In this document: in pieces, positions 27,588 to 36,663 of the stretch
Layout: each line of letters opens with the position of its first letter
Position numbering within the stretch: the stretch's first letter is position 1
From: GCA-002727615 sp964442655
GTDB taxonomy: Bacteria > Pseudomonadota > Alphaproteobacteria > TMED109
Assembly: GCA_964442655.1 (NCBI GenBank)
Contig: CAYTZM010000010.1
Span: forward strand, 1 to 60,815
Direction of reading: 5' to 3'
DNA: 60,815 nt
The notes under the pieces: model-generated
Told to the model about the DNA's origin: nothing
Databases searched by the model: none
What the model saw: the letters and a program-made list of their open reading frames with translations, nothing else
Translations under genes and position numbers: made by a program

Positions 27588-28295
27588 TTATATTTCAGAA
27601 CATATCTTATCTAAAGCTAATTGAGGTTCTTTAGCTTCGGTAATAGGCCTACCAATAACTAAATAATCTGCTCCATCTTGTATTGCTTGCCTTGGAGTTA
27701 CAATTCTTTTTTGGTCATTTGCTTCACCCCCTAATGGCCTAATACCTGGCGTTATTAATTTTAAATTTTTTCCTACATGCCCTCTAATTACTTTCAGTTC
27801 TTTTGCAGAACAAACCATGCCACCTAATCCTGCATTAATTGCTAAATCTGCTAATCTTTTTACTTGATCTTCTACTTTTCCAGATATGCCCAAAGAAAAG
27901 AAATCAGATTGGTCTATACTAGTCAATACTGATACTCCCAAAATTAAAGGTATTGGTATATTCATTATAGAACAATAATCTTCAACTATTTCTATTGAGG
28001 ACTTTAACATATTAAATCCACCAGATAAATGCACCGTAAGCATATAAGGATGTAATTTTAGAGATGCTTTTAAAGCTCCAACAACTGTATTAGGTATATC
28101 ATGGAATTTTAAATCTAAAAATATATTTGCTCCTGTGTTAGAAATTTTATTTATACCTTGAGGACCATTAGCACAAAAAAACTCTAATCCTAATTTAAAC
28201 GCTCCTACATTTTTTATCATACTTGAAATTGATAATGCTTCTTCTATATCAATAGTATCAATAGCAACAATTATTTTTTTACTAAAATTACTCAA
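27588..28295 (-). CDS. pyrF: Orotidine 5'-phosphate decarboxylase
   Basis: Final step of UMP synthesis. 235 residues; catalytic DLKFHDIPNTV (Asp-Lys-Asp tetrad region, about residue 62-72) and the phosphate-binding end LVIGRPITEAKEP are intact. Placed between lapA and trpF, the typical alphaproteobacterial order. Confidence 0.96.
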   Translation of the reverse strand: MSNFSKKIIVAIDTIDIEEALSISSMIKNVGAFKLGLEFFCANGPQGINKISNTGANIFLDLKFHDIPNTVVGALKASLKLHPYMLTVHLSGGFNMLKSSIEIVEDYCSIMNIPIPLILGVSVLTSIDQSDFFSLGISGKVEDQVKRLADLAINAGLGGMVCSAKELKVIRGHVGKNLKLITPGIRPLGGEANDQKRIVTPRQAIQDGADYLVIGRPITEAKEPQLALDKICSEI

Positions 28296-28316
28296 TTTAA
28301 ATCCTTTTAATCTGTC

Positions 28317-28529
28317 CTAATGGCTTAAACTTTTAAATAGCTTATATAAACCCCCAATAAAAAAACCTATAGTGAATGAAAAAATAACTAAAAAATATAT
28401 AGGGACTTCTACTCTATCATTTAATGGCCAAATACCTAAAGAAACATCCCCAGGATTAGAAAAAGAAAATAAAACGACTAAAATAAAACAAAATAAAATG
28501 ATAAATTTAGAAAAAATATTTTTAAACAT
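28317..28529 (-). CDS. LapA-domain (DUF1049) small membrane protein
   Basis: 70 residues with two transmembrane helices (about 8-26 and 43-62) joined by a loop with the family pattern NPGDVSLGIWPL. In E. coli the homologue LapA acts with LapB in controlling LPS synthesis through LpxC. Conserved location between ihfB and pyrF supports the call. A lapB-like gene is not adjacent. Confidence 0.8.
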   Translation of the reverse strand: MFKNIFSKFIILFCFILVVLFSFSNPGDVSLGIWPLNDRVEVPIYFLVIFSFTIGFFIGGLYKLFKSLSH

Positions 28530-28547
28530 AAACTTTATCCTAATAGA

Positions 28548-28826
28548 TTAGGAATTTATTAATTTATTTAAATCTTTGCCAGCTCTAAAATGGGGCATTA
28601 ACTTAGTTCCAACTTCTACTTTTTCTCCTGTTTTTGGATTCCTAGCTACTCTTGGAAGTCTTGTCTTTATTGAAAAAGAACCAAAACCTCTTAATTCAAT
28701 CCTTTTACCTTCGGATAAACTTGCTACAATTTCAGAAAAAAATAAATTAACTAATTTCTCTGACTCTTTATTATCAAGAAAATTAAATTTTTCTTTTACT
28801 ATCTCAACTAAATCACTTTTAAGCAA
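28548..28826 (-). CDS. ihfB: Integration host factor beta subunit
   Basis: DNA-bending nucleoid protein, heterodimer with IhfA. TTG at 28826 is chosen as start: GAGGAGG lies 6 nt upstream and the product begins MLKSDLVEIVKEKF, the standard HU/IHF N-terminus; the frame is open further up but encodes a non-homologous hydrophobic stretch. 92 residues. ELRGFGSFSIKTRLPRVARN is the beta-arm region with the intercalating proline. Next to rpsA, as in many proteobacteria. Confidence 0.94.
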   Translation of the reverse strand: MLKSDLVEIVKEKFNFLDNKESEKLVNLFFSEIVASLSEGKRIELRGFGSFSIKTRLPRVARNPKTGEKVEVGTKLMPHFRAGKDLNKLINS

Positions 28827-28904
28827 ATTAAACCTCCTCAATACAATTAATATTAGAATGACAAAAAATTTAAAAAAATTCAATATTTATAATTAAACTA
28901 ATTA

Positions 28905-30824
28905 TTATTTCTTTAATTTTTTCTCGTCTTTCTTAGAAGATTCTTTTTTACTTTTAGTCTTTGTTGTTTTCTTTACAGAAGCTTTAGCCTTAACTTCTTT
29001 CACAACTTTCTTAGAAAGTGCAGATTTTGTTTTTTCTTTAGAAACCTTTTTATCTTTAACTTCTTTAGGTTTTATATTTTTCTTTTCTTTAGAACCCTTT
29101 ATTGTTTTATCAGGTTTTTCTAATTTTTCTTTTTTTTCAGCTTTTTTCTCTAATGCTGCACCTAATATATCTCCAAGTGAAGCACCAGAATCAACCGACC
29201 CATAATCCTTCAATGCTTGCTTTTCTTCTGCTACTTGTATTGATTTTATAGATAGATTAAATATTCTATTCTTATTATCAACAGACATAATTTTTGCATC
29301 TATCTTTTCATCTACTGCAAAACGGTCAGTTCTCTGATCAGACCTTTCTTTTGCCAATTCAGACTTTTTAATAAACCCTTTCAAATTATCAGAAACTTCT
29401 ACTTGCAAACCATTCTCATTGATAGATTTTATAACACAAGTAGTAATTTTTCCTTTAGTTAAATGCTTATTTTTACTCATAGGATCATCAGTAAGCTGCT
29501 TAATACCTAAACTAACTCTCTCTTTTTCTATATCTATCTCTAATAATTTCGCCTTTACTTTATCTCCTTTTTTATAAGTTAAAATTACTTCTTCTCCTGG
29601 AGAAGTCCAATCTAAGTCAGAAAGATGAATTAATCCATCCATTTCACCTGGCAGACCTACAAACAAACCAAATTCCGTTATAGATTTTACTTCACCTTCA
29701 ACTAATTCACCTATTTTATAATTTTCTTTTAAATCAAGCCATGGATTCGGCACACATTGTTTCATACCTAAACTAATTCTTCTTTTTTCAGAGTCCATTT
29801 CTAAAATCATAACCTCAACTTCTTCTGAAGTAGAAACAATTTTACCTGGTTGCATATTCTTTTTAGTCCAACTCATTTCTGACACATGAACCAAACCTTC
29901 TATTCCAGATTCAATTTCTACAAAAGCTCCATAATCTGTAATATTAGTTACTCTACCTGTAAATTTATCATTAATTTTGTATTTATCCTGGGCTACTTTC
30001 CAAGGATCCTCCTCAAGCTGTTTCATACCTAGACTTATTCTCTGGGTTTCTTTATTAAACTTAATAATTTGAACTTTTACTTTTTGCCCAATAGTTAAAC
30101 CTTCACTTGGATGACTAATTCTTTTCCACGAAATATCTGTAACATGTAGTAATCCATCTACTTCACCTAAATCTACAAATGCTCCGTAATCTGTTATATT
30201 TTTAATTATACCCTCTAATATTTGTCCTTCTTCCATTGCAGAAACTAATTCTGCTTTATCTTCATTTCTCTTTTTCTCCAGAACAGACCTTCTAGATACA
30301 ACAATATTACCTCTTCTCTTATCCATTTTTAATATATGAAATAATTGAGTGCTTCCTACTAAATGCTGAGAATCTCTAGTTGGCCTAACATCTACTTGGC
30401 TACCTGGTAAAAAAGCAATTGCACCATCTAAATCTACCGAAAACCCACCTTTAACTCTTCCAAAAATTGTTCCAGACACTTGTTCTTTTGCTTCTGTAGC
30501 TTTTTCTAATATTTCCCATAACTCTTCTCTTCTTGCTTTTTCTCTCGAAAGAACAGCCTCACCATTTTTATTTTCAACTTTTTCCAAATAAACATCTACA
30601 ATATCACCAATTTTAGGAACATCATCTTTTTTTTTATTAGTAAATTCTCGAATATGAACCCTACCTTCAGATTTATAACCAACATCAATAATAACCATAT
30701 CATTCTCTATTGATATTATGTTGCCTTTTACAACTCTACCTTCCAATTTATCCTCTAATTCAACATGTTTCGCAAATAACTCCGCAAAAGATTCTGTCTG
30801 ATCTGTTTCTTGTTTATCTTTCAT
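28905..30824 (-). CDS. rpsA: 30S ribosomal protein S1
   Basis: RNA-binding ribosomal protein that recruits mRNAs to the 30S subunit. Start placed at ATG 30824 (MKDKQETDQTESFAELFAKH), with GAGG about 11 nt upstream; the open frame extends 31 codons further but is unlike S1. 639 residues. Six S1 repeats are visible, each with variants of DYGAFVDLGEVDGLLHVTDISW; repeats 3-4 are best conserved. The last ~75 residues are an extremely Lys-rich, low-complexity tail (many KK/KE/TK), longer and more basic than in E. coli S1. Confidence 0.96.
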   Translation of the reverse strand: MKDKQETDQTESFAELFAKHVELEDKLEGRVVKGNIISIENDMVIIDVGYKSEGRVHIREFTNKKKDDVPKIGDIVDVYLEKVENKNGEAVLSREKARREELWEILEKATEAKEQVSGTIFGRVKGGFSVDLDGAIAFLPGSQVDVRPTRDSQHLVGSTQLFHILKMDKRRGNIVVSRRSVLEKKRNEDKAELVSAMEEGQILEGIIKNITDYGAFVDLGEVDGLLHVTDISWKRISHPSEGLTIGQKVKVQIIKFNKETQRISLGMKQLEEDPWKVAQDKYKINDKFTGRVTNITDYGAFVEIESGIEGLVHVSEMSWTKKNMQPGKIVSTSEEVEVMILEMDSEKRRISLGMKQCVPNPWLDLKENYKIGELVEGEVKSITEFGLFVGLPGEMDGLIHLSDLDWTSPGEEVILTYKKGDKVKAKLLEIDIEKERVSLGIKQLTDDPMSKNKHLTKGKITTCVIKSINENGLQVEVSDNLKGFIKKSELAKERSDQRTDRFAVDEKIDAKIMSVDNKNRIFNLSIKSIQVAEEKQALKDYGSVDSGASLGDILGAALEKKAEKKEKLEKPDKTIKGSKEKKNIKPKEVKDKKVSKEKTKSALSKKVVKEVKAKASVKKTTKTKSKKESSKKDEKKLKK

Positions 30825-30930
30825 ATTGTCTTTATCCTCATAATTTATTTTGATGCTCCAATATAAAATTGGGTAAGCGCTCTCCACAACTAAAGCTAAA
30901 ATAATTAAAAGAACCAAATAGCCAAATAAC

Positions 30931-31584
30931 TTAATTCAAATAATTTTCTACATACTTCTTTGCTAATAAAAACACTTCATTAACATTCAAATTTGTGGTG
31001 TCTAGCAAGATCGCATCTGAAGCTGGAATTAAAGGTGAATTTTTTCTTTGGCTATCCCTCTCATCTCTACTTCTTATTTCTTCCAAGACATTGCGCTTTA
31101 TAGTACTTTGTCCTAAAGAAATCAACTCTTTCCATCTTCTGTCACCTCTTACCGCTACAGAAGCATTTATAAAAAACTTAATATCCGCATTAGGTAATAC
31201 TATAGTTCCTATATCTCTTCCGTCTAAAATAACACCATTTTTTCTTTTATGGTTCATAGACGCAAATTCTCTTTGATAATTTAATAATATTGACCGTATT
31301 TCAGTATAACTTGCTATAATTGAAGCTACTTTACCTACATTTTCAGTCTTTAATTTAGGGTTCTCAAAATTAACTTTTGAAAAATCATAATCTTTTAATT
31401 TTTTTTCTATCAATTTTATATTTTGTGTTGATATTTTTTCCTTGATTACAATATAACCCACCAATCTATATAATTTTCCTGTATCTAAATAAGCACATTT
31501 AAAATACTGTGCTAAATTCCTCGCTAAACTTCCTTTTCCAGATGCAGCTGTACCATCTACGGCAATAATTAAATTTTTATTCAT
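30931..31584 (-). CDS. cmk: Cytidylate kinase
   Basis: Phosphorylates CMP/dCMP. 217 residues; P-loop VDGTAASGKGSLARNLA (residues 9-25), tyrosine region YLDTGKLYRLVG, and LDGRDIGTIVLPNADIKFF. Overlaps the aroA stop by 4 bp and precedes rpsA, the widespread aroA-cmk-rpsA order. Confidence 0.96.
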   Translation of the reverse strand: MNKNLIIAVDGTAASGKGSLARNLAQYFKCAYLDTGKLYRLVGYIVIKEKISTQNIKLIEKKLKDYDFSKVNFENPKLKTENVGKVASIIASYTEIRSILLNYQREFASMNHKRKNGVILDGRDIGTIVLPNADIKFFINASVAVRGDRRWKELISLGQSTIKRNVLEEIRSRDERDSQRKNSPLIPASDAILLDTTNLNVNEVFLLAKKYVENYLN

Positions 31585-32933
31585 TTGCTAGATTTACTTT
31601 TTATATTTAAGCCTAAATAATTCATATGATCACAAAAATTTGGGTAAGAAGTAATTATAGAATCACAACCAATAACTTCTATTGGTTTTTTTGAAATTGC
31701 TCCTAAAACCAAAAATGACATAGCTACTCTATGATCATAATCACAATCTATTTTTATTCCGCCTTCTATATTATTCCTATTTCCTTTTATCAAAATATCA
31801 TCACCGTCACTTTCTACTGATATTCCACATAAATTTAAACCATCAATAATGGCATTAAATCTATTACTTTCTTTATATCTTAATTCAGATAGACCACAAA
31901 ACCTACTTTTTCCATTAGTTGCTGCTGCTGCTATCGCTAATATTGGATATTCATCTATCATTTTAGCTGAATAAGTTCCTTCTAAATTTATAGGATTTAA
32001 TTTTGAATAATTAACTTTTATATCTGATACGGGCTCATTATATTCATTAATTCTCTTATTTATTAATTTTAAATTAACTCCCATTTTCTTTAAAGCAGTT
32101 AAAATACCAATTCTATAATAGTTTACTCCTACATTTTTAATTTTTATACTTGAATTAGTTATTATAGAAGCCGCTACAATAGCAAACGCTGCTGAAGATA
32201 TGTCTCCTGGTATATCTATTTTTTGAGCCCTTAAAATTTTTCCACCTTTAATAGAAACTTTATTTTTCCCTATTGGAGAATCTTTATAAAAAATATCTGC
32301 CCCAAAATATTTTAACAAATTTTCCGTATGATTTCGTGAAGTTTGAGGTTCTATAATTTGTGTCGTACCTCTTGCATTTAAGCCCGCCAATAAAACAGCA
32401 GTCTTAACTTGAGCAGACGAAACCGGTATTTCATATTTAATTGAAGTTATTTCGTTTTGTCCATTTATAGTTAAAGGTAAATTAGTACTATTTGAAAAAT
32501 TAATTCCCATATGTTTTAAAGGAATTATAACTCTATCCATAGGCCTTTTACTAAGAGATTTATCTCCTTTAATTGTTACTGAAATATTATTTCCAGATAA
32601 AGCCCCAAGAAGAATTCTAGCTAAAGTTCCGCTATTACCACAATACAAATCTGATTTGGGATTATCATAACCATTTAAGCCAACTCCTGAAACAAACCAC
32701 GCTCCCTCTTTATTTTCTTTTATTTTTACTCCTAATTTTTTTAATACTTTTATCATTCTAAATATATCATCAGAATTCAATAAATTATTAATACTGCTTA
32801 TCCCTATCGATAATGATGCAAATAAAAGTGATCTATGTGATATAGATTTATCTGGGGGAGCAACTATAGCTCCTTTTAAATTGTTGGCTTTAGAAGAAAT
32901 CAAATTATTACAAGTATTAAATTTCTTATTCAT
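31581..32933 (-). CDS. aroA: 3-phosphoshikimate 1-carboxyvinyltransferase (EPSP synthase)
   Basis: Shikimate-pathway enzyme joining shikimate-3-P and PEP. 450 residues; signature APPDKSISHRSLLFASL (about 24-40), LYCGNSGTLARILLG and LRYKESNRFNAI. The N-terminus MNKKFNTCNNLISSKANN is a variable extension. First gene of the minus-strand supra-operon; its promoter should lie in the 124-bp gap shared with the divergent gene at 33058. Confidence 0.96.
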   Translation of the reverse strand: MNKKFNTCNNLISSKANNLKGAIVAPPDKSISHRSLLFASLSIGISSINNLLNSDDIFRMIKVLKKLGVKIKENKEGAWFVSGVGLNGYDNPKSDLYCGNSGTLARILLGALSGNNISVTIKGDKSLSKRPMDRVIIPLKHMGINFSNSTNLPLTINGQNEITSIKYEIPVSSAQVKTAVLLAGLNARGTTQIIEPQTSRNHTENLLKYFGADIFYKDSPIGKNKVSIKGGKILRAQKIDIPGDISSAAFAIVAASIITNSSIKIKNVGVNYYRIGILTALKKMGVNLKLINKRINEYNEPVSDIKVNYSKLNPINLEGTYSAKMIDEYPILAIAAAATNGKSRFCGLSELRYKESNRFNAIIDGLNLCGISVESDGDDILIKGNRNNIEGGIKIDCDYDHRVAMSFLVLGAISKKPIEVIGCDSIITSYPNFCDHMNYLGLNIKSKSSK

Positions 32934-33057
32934 ATTTGTTTACTTTGTTATAAAAAAATTACAATATAAATTATTATTTTAAATTCTTTTTTGACATCTA
33001 TATCATAAAATGGCAAATGCATTTTAAATTTATTAAAAACTTAATGGAGTATTATAT

Positions 33058-33456
33058 ATGAATAAAGATAAATTAGGAAACAAACATGTATGTTCTTCAT
33101 GTAGTATAAAATTTTATGACTTAAAAAAAGAAATACCTACATGCCCTATATGTAATACAGAAATTATCGTTAAAGTTAAACCAAGACTTGGAAGACCTCC
33201 TCTTAAAAAAAACCTTATAAAAGAAACTGAAAAAATAACAATAAAAGCTGAAAAAAAAGTAGCAGAAGAAAACATTTTAGATGAAGAAATTGATTTAGAT
33301 GAAAATATAGATAATTTAGTTTCACTTGAAGATATAGAAAATACTGAAGAAGAAATTTCTGATACAGAGGATAATATAGATATTATAACTGACAATAATA
33401 ATGAAGAAAACATAACAGAAATTACGGATTTAGAAATTATAAATGAAAAAGAATAA
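33058..33456 (+). CDS. TIGR02300-type zinc-ribbon protein of unknown function
   Basis: 132 residues. The first ~45 contain the family pattern LGNKHVCSSCSIKFYDLKK followed by CPIC, a probable C4 zinc ribbon, then an RLGRPPLKK basic AT-hook-like segment; the rest is very acidic (Glu/Asp runs) and low complexity. This architecture and its position divergent from aroA and upstream of tRNA-Ala are typical for this alphaproteobacterial family. Function is not known. GGAG lies 8 nt before the ATG. Confidence 0.75.
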   Translation: MNKDKLGNKHVCSSCSIKFYDLKKEIPTCPICNTEIIVKVKPRLGRPPLKKNLIKETEKITIKAEKKVAEENILDEEIDLDENIDNLVSLEDIENTEEEISDTEDNIDIITDNNNEENITEITDLEIINEKE

Positions 33457-33463
33457 GAAATAA

Positions 33464-33539
33464 GGGGCCGTAGCTCAGTTGGGAGAGCACATGGCTGGCA
33501 GTCATGAGGTCAGGGGTTCGACCCCCCTCGGCTCCACCA
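33464..33539 (+). tRNA. tRNA-Ala (GGC)
   Basis: 76 nt including an encoded CCA. The acceptor GGGGCCG pairs with CGGCTCC (one G-T), D arm GCTCAGTTGGGAGAGC, anticodon stem CATGG/TCATG with loop CTGGCAG (anticodon GGC), and T arm CAGGGGTTCGACCCCCC-like stem with TTCGA loop. Conserved neighbour of the aroA region in alphaproteobacteria. Confidence 0.96.
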
Positions 33540-33652
33540 TAAATTAAAAAGCCATGCAATACATGCATATCTAATAAACCCTCTAAATAATTGATTTCCG
33601 ATATATAAGTGGCTATGAGTATAGTATTTTACTATTTATTAGGGAAAATTTT

Positions 33653-34840
33653 TTGAAATTTAAAAGACTTACATTAATTTTTATAAGCATTATATCATTT
33701 TCTATAATTAGTATGGTAGGAATTGAATGGTGGAATAAGAGTAGAACTATTATTTCTACAGATAATGCGTATGTGAGATCTTCAATAACTACAATATCTT
33801 CTAGAATATCTGGCTATGTCGTTAAAGTACCTGCTTTAACACATTCCTATGTTAAGAAAAATGACCTTTTAGCAATATTAGATTCAGAACCTTTTGAAAA
33901 AAAAGTAAACGCCTTAAAAGCATCGGTTGAAGCAGCGAAAGCAAAAATTGAAGCGGAAAAAGCAAAAATAGAATCAGCAAAAGCAAAAATTATTACTATT
34001 AATTCTTCCTTCAACAATATAGAAGCAAAAGTTAAACTTGTAAAAAGTGAAATAAAGATTTTTAATTCAAAAGCAAAAGCTTTATCAAGTGAACTTGAAC
34101 TAGCAAATCAGAATTTAGAAAGAATAGAAAAATTATATGAAAAAAAATCTATATCAAGAGTAAAATTAGATGAGTCTTTAACTAAAGTAAAATCCACTAA
34201 ACATAGATTAGATTCTGCAGAAGCAAAAACTAATTCGATTGAAAATAAACTTTCTGTACTATCAACAGAAAGATCTAAAATTACCTCACTTAAAAATGAA
34301 TTAATTGCCGATGCCAAAGAATCTGAAGCTGACTTAAAAAAATCAATGGCTAATCTTAAAAAAACAAAAGCTCAACTAGACTCTGCTATATTTAATTTAA
34401 ATTCTACAAAAATATATTCACCTATTAATGGTGTGGTTGCAAATCGAATAGCAGAACCAGGCATTTACGTTGAAGATGGCTGGCCGTTAATGGCAATAGT
34501 TCCTACTCACGATATTTGGATAATGGCAAATTATAAAGAAACTCAAGTAAAAAAAATTAGAAAAGGACAGAAAGTTAAATTATCATTTGACGCTTTTAAA
34601 GATACACCATTAATTGGAACCGTCCATTCTATATCTCCTGCTTCCTCTGCTTCTTTTAGCCTATTGCCTCCTCAAAATGCATCTGGAAATTTTGTTAAAG
34701 TTGTACAAAGAGTGCCTGTTAAAATTACATTTAATATACCAGAAGAGCTTTTCGGTAAAATAGTGCCTGGCCTTTCCGTATATGTCTCAATAGATATAAA
34801 TTCTAATAGCGATACTAAACTATCAAATAAAAACTTTTAG
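33653..34840 (+). CDS. HlyD/EmrA-family membrane fusion protein
   Basis: Periplasmic adaptor of a tripartite efflux pump, working with the MFS protein encoded next. 395 residues: one N-terminal transmembrane helix (about 6-26), lipoyl half-motif (DNAYVRSSITTISSRISGYV), a long alpha-helical hairpin (about 80-245), second lipoyl half (STKIYSPINGVVANRIAEPG), and beta-barrel (IWIMANYKETQVKKIRKGQ), the EmrA signature. The TTG start follows AGGGA. The hairpin contains a short heptad repeat. No TolC-like gene is nearby. Confidence 0.9.
   Translation: MKFKRLTLIFISIISFSIISMVGIEWWNKSRTIISTDNAYVRSSITTISSRISGYVVKVPALTHSYVKKNDLLAILDSEPFEKKVNALKASVEAAKAKIEAEKAKIESAKAKIITINSSFNNIEAKVKLVKSEIKIFNSKAKALSSELELANQNLERIEKLYEKKSISRVKLDESLTKVKSTKHRLDSAEAKTNSIENKLSVLSTERSKITSLKNELIADAKESEADLKKSMANLKKTKAQLDSAIFNLNSTKIYSPINGVVANRIAEPGIYVEDGWPLMAIVPTHDIWIMANYKETQVKKIRKGQKVKLSFDAFKDTPLIGTVHSISPASSASFSLLPPQNASGNFVKVVQRVPVKITFNIPEELFGKIVPGLSVYVSIDINSNSDTKLSNKNF
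33928..33990 (+). repeat. Three tandem 21-bp repeats coding coiled-coil heptads
   Basis: Three near-identical 21-bp units (33928-33948, 33949-33969, 33970-33990) encode EAAKAKI, EAEKAKI and ESAKAKI inside the HlyD-family helical hairpin. The length of the hairpin can change in whole heptads by slippage here without breaking the frame. Confidence 0.85.
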
Positions 34841-34947
34841 AATATTATAATTTTAGTTAGTATTTTCCCTTAGAACATCTTTAATAATGGAAAAATAAAA
34901 TTCTTCAATTAACCAAAAATTCAAAAAATAGAATTTCTTTTTGGCTA

Positions 34948-36429
34948 ATGACATTTGGAATGTTCTTTAGTCTAATTAGTGTTCAAAATATAGGTGCTGC
35001 TTATAGACATATTCAGGGTGGTCTCGGAGCTGCGCCTGACCAAGTGAGTTGGGTTGCTACTTCTTTTCTAATAGCCGAAGTAATAATGTTACCTTTATCA
35101 GGATGGCTTAGTAGAGCCATGAATACAAAAAATTTCTTCTTTATGTGTTCAATGGGTTTTACATTAGCTTCTATACTTTGTGGCTTATCTTGGTCCATAG
35201 AATCAATGATAATCTTTAGAGTTTTCCAAGGATTTTTTGGAGGAGGCATGATGCCTGCTATGTTTTCCGTAATGTTCAGACTATATCCTCCTAAAGAGCA
35301 ACAAATAGTTGCAATTTTTACAGGAGTAGTCGCGACAGCAGCAGCAGCTTTAGGTCCACATATGGGAGGGTGGATAAGTGATGAAATAGGATGGAGATTT
35401 GTTTTCTTTATAAATATTCCTTTTACTTTGGTAATTGGAATTGCTGTATATAAATTGGCCGACTTTGACACAAAAGAGTACCTATGGAATAAAATTGATT
35501 TTATAGGAATAATTTTAGCTGCATTATTCTTAGGGTCAGGTTTAGCTATATTAGAAGAAGGTAGAAGAGAATATTGGTACGAATCTAATTTAATAATTAT
35601 TTTGTCAAGTATCTGTATAATTAGTTTTTTTCTATTTATATATAGAGAGCTTACTACTAAAAATCCTATTATTGATATTAAAGTATTTTTAAATAAAAAC
35701 TTTTTAATATGCTCAATACTAATATTTATTTGGGGAATAATAATATTTGCCTCACAATACCTTTTACCAGTTTTTATTGCTCGAGTAAGAGAACTTGATG
35801 GCACTACTGTTGCCTCTATGGTTTATATCATGGGGTTTGCACAAGTTGTATCAGGCTTTTTAGCTTTAATACTTTTTAAAATATTTAATAGAAGAACCGT
35901 AGCTTTTATAGGGTTTTTAATGCTTGCACTTGGAACTTGGCTTCAAGGGTTTATGATATCTGAAATAGGCTCCAATGAAATAATTATTCCACAAATTATT
36001 AGAGGATTATCTGCGCAATTATGCTTTTTACCGCTCGTTTTATTAGCTCTAGGGAGTTTAGAAGAAAATAAAATTAAAAATGCTAGTGGTCTTTACTCCT
36101 TGATGAATAGACTTGGATCAGCCATAGGTATAGCTGCAGCTAATACGCTTTTCGAATCAAAAATCACCTCAAATTATGAGCAAATAACTTATTTATCTTC
36201 ACTATCTATTAATAAATATCAATCAACACTTAATGAAATAAAAAAAATTATACCACAAAGCTTAGATAACTCTCCTGAAAATTTAAAAATGCTCATGCAA
36301 ATTTTATATAAATTAGGAATCACAGAAGCAAGTGCCATAGCTTTTAATCAAATTATGTTATTTATGGGTATAATAGCTTTAATTGCTGCACCATTAATAT
36401 ATTTAGTAAAAGGAATAAAAAAAGAATAA
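34948..36429 (+). CDS. EmrB-like drug:H+ antiporter (MFS, DHA2 family)
   Basis: Inner-membrane proton-driven exporter partnered with the upstream HlyD protein. 493 residues from the ATG at 34948, 13-14 hydrophobic segments; motif A-like LSGWLSRAMNTKNFF, and DHA2 motifs RVFQGFFGGGMMPAMFS and GPHMGGWISDEIGWRFVFFINIP. The annotated ATG falls inside the first helix. An upstream ATG at 34887 with an AAAAA run (34891-34895) would read MENKILQLTKNSKNRISFWL into this frame if one A were removed, so the true N-terminus may be hidden by a homopolymer indel. Confidence 0.88.
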   Translation: MTFGMFFSLISVQNIGAAYRHIQGGLGAAPDQVSWVATSFLIAEVIMLPLSGWLSRAMNTKNFFFMCSMGFTLASILCGLSWSIESMIIFRVFQGFFGGGMMPAMFSVMFRLYPPKEQQIVAIFTGVVATAAAALGPHMGGWISDEIGWRFVFFINIPFTLVIGIAVYKLADFDTKEYLWNKIDFIGIILAALFLGSGLAILEEGRREYWYESNLIIILSSICIISFFLFIYRELTTKNPIIDIKVFLNKNFLICSILIFIWGIIIFASQYLLPVFIARVRELDGTTVASMVYIMGFAQVVSGFLALILFKIFNRRTVAFIGFLMLALGTWLQGFMISEIGSNEIIIPQIIRGLSAQLCFLPLVLLALGSLEENKIKNASGLYSLMNRLGSAIGIAAANTLFESKITSNYEQITYLSSLSINKYQSTLNEIKKIIPQSLDNSPENLKMLMQILYKLGITEASAIAFNQIMLFMGIIALIAAPLIYLVKGIKKE

Positions 36430-36436
36430 AAAAAAA

Positions 36437-36459
36437 CCGGCTCTAAGCCGGCTTTTTTT
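36437..36459. terminator. Bidirectional rho-independent terminator
   Basis: CCGGCT (36437-36442), loop CTA, AGCCGG (36446-36451), then CTTTTTTT on the plus strand; the A-run before it gives a T-tract on the other strand too. It ends the efflux operon (stop at 36429) from the left and the pqqA transcript from the right. It is the clearest GC-rich hairpin in the window. Confidence 0.85.
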
Positions 36460-36481
36460 CACATTTATTTAAATATAAAAT

Positions 36482-36556
36482 TTAAATTTCTGCACAAGCG
36501 TAACAATTAATTTCTAAACCAACTGCTACTTCTTTAACTATAGGTGATTTCCACAT
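36482..36556 (-). CDS. pqqA: PqqA, precursor peptide of pyrroloquinoline quinone
   Basis: A 24-residue ORF: MWKSPIVKEVAVG, then LEINCYACAEI. PQQ is built by cross-linking a Glu and a Tyr in the motif E-x-x-x-Y of PqqA; here they are Glu15 and Tyr19. The start MW/MKW..P....E..VG.E pattern matches PqqA peptides of methylotrophs and other alphaproteobacteria. A good Shine-Dalgarno (AGAGGA, 7 nt before ATG) supports translation. It stands alone between the LysR gene (same strand, 107 bp upstream) and the bidirectional terminator; no pqqB, C, D or E gene is in the window. Those must be elsewhere, or this is an extra copy. Confidence 0.85.
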   Translation of the reverse strand: MWKSPIVKEVAVGLEINCYACAEI

Positions 36557-36663
36557 AATAAATTCCTCTATTTTTAAATTTAAAAACATTACGTTTATAT
36601 AACTAAACTCAATAAAACTAAACCTATACTACAAATTGTAAAAACCTATAATCTATTTTTTAA

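Noticed and set aside
28317..28529. LapA-like gene as a phage holin
   Set aside because: Two-helix topology fits both, but the NPGDVSLGIWPL loop and position between ihfB and pyrF are those of LapA/DUF1049.
33928..33990. Short tandem repeats as a CRISPR or regulatory array
   Set aside because: They are in-frame coiled-coil heptads of a membrane fusion protein; no spacers. No CRISPR array was seen anywhere in the window.
35013..35804. Long antisense ORF (263 codons) opposite the EmrB-like gene
   Set aside because: The plus-strand frame encodes a clear MFS transporter; the antisense product has no recognisable domain and is a codon-bias shadow.
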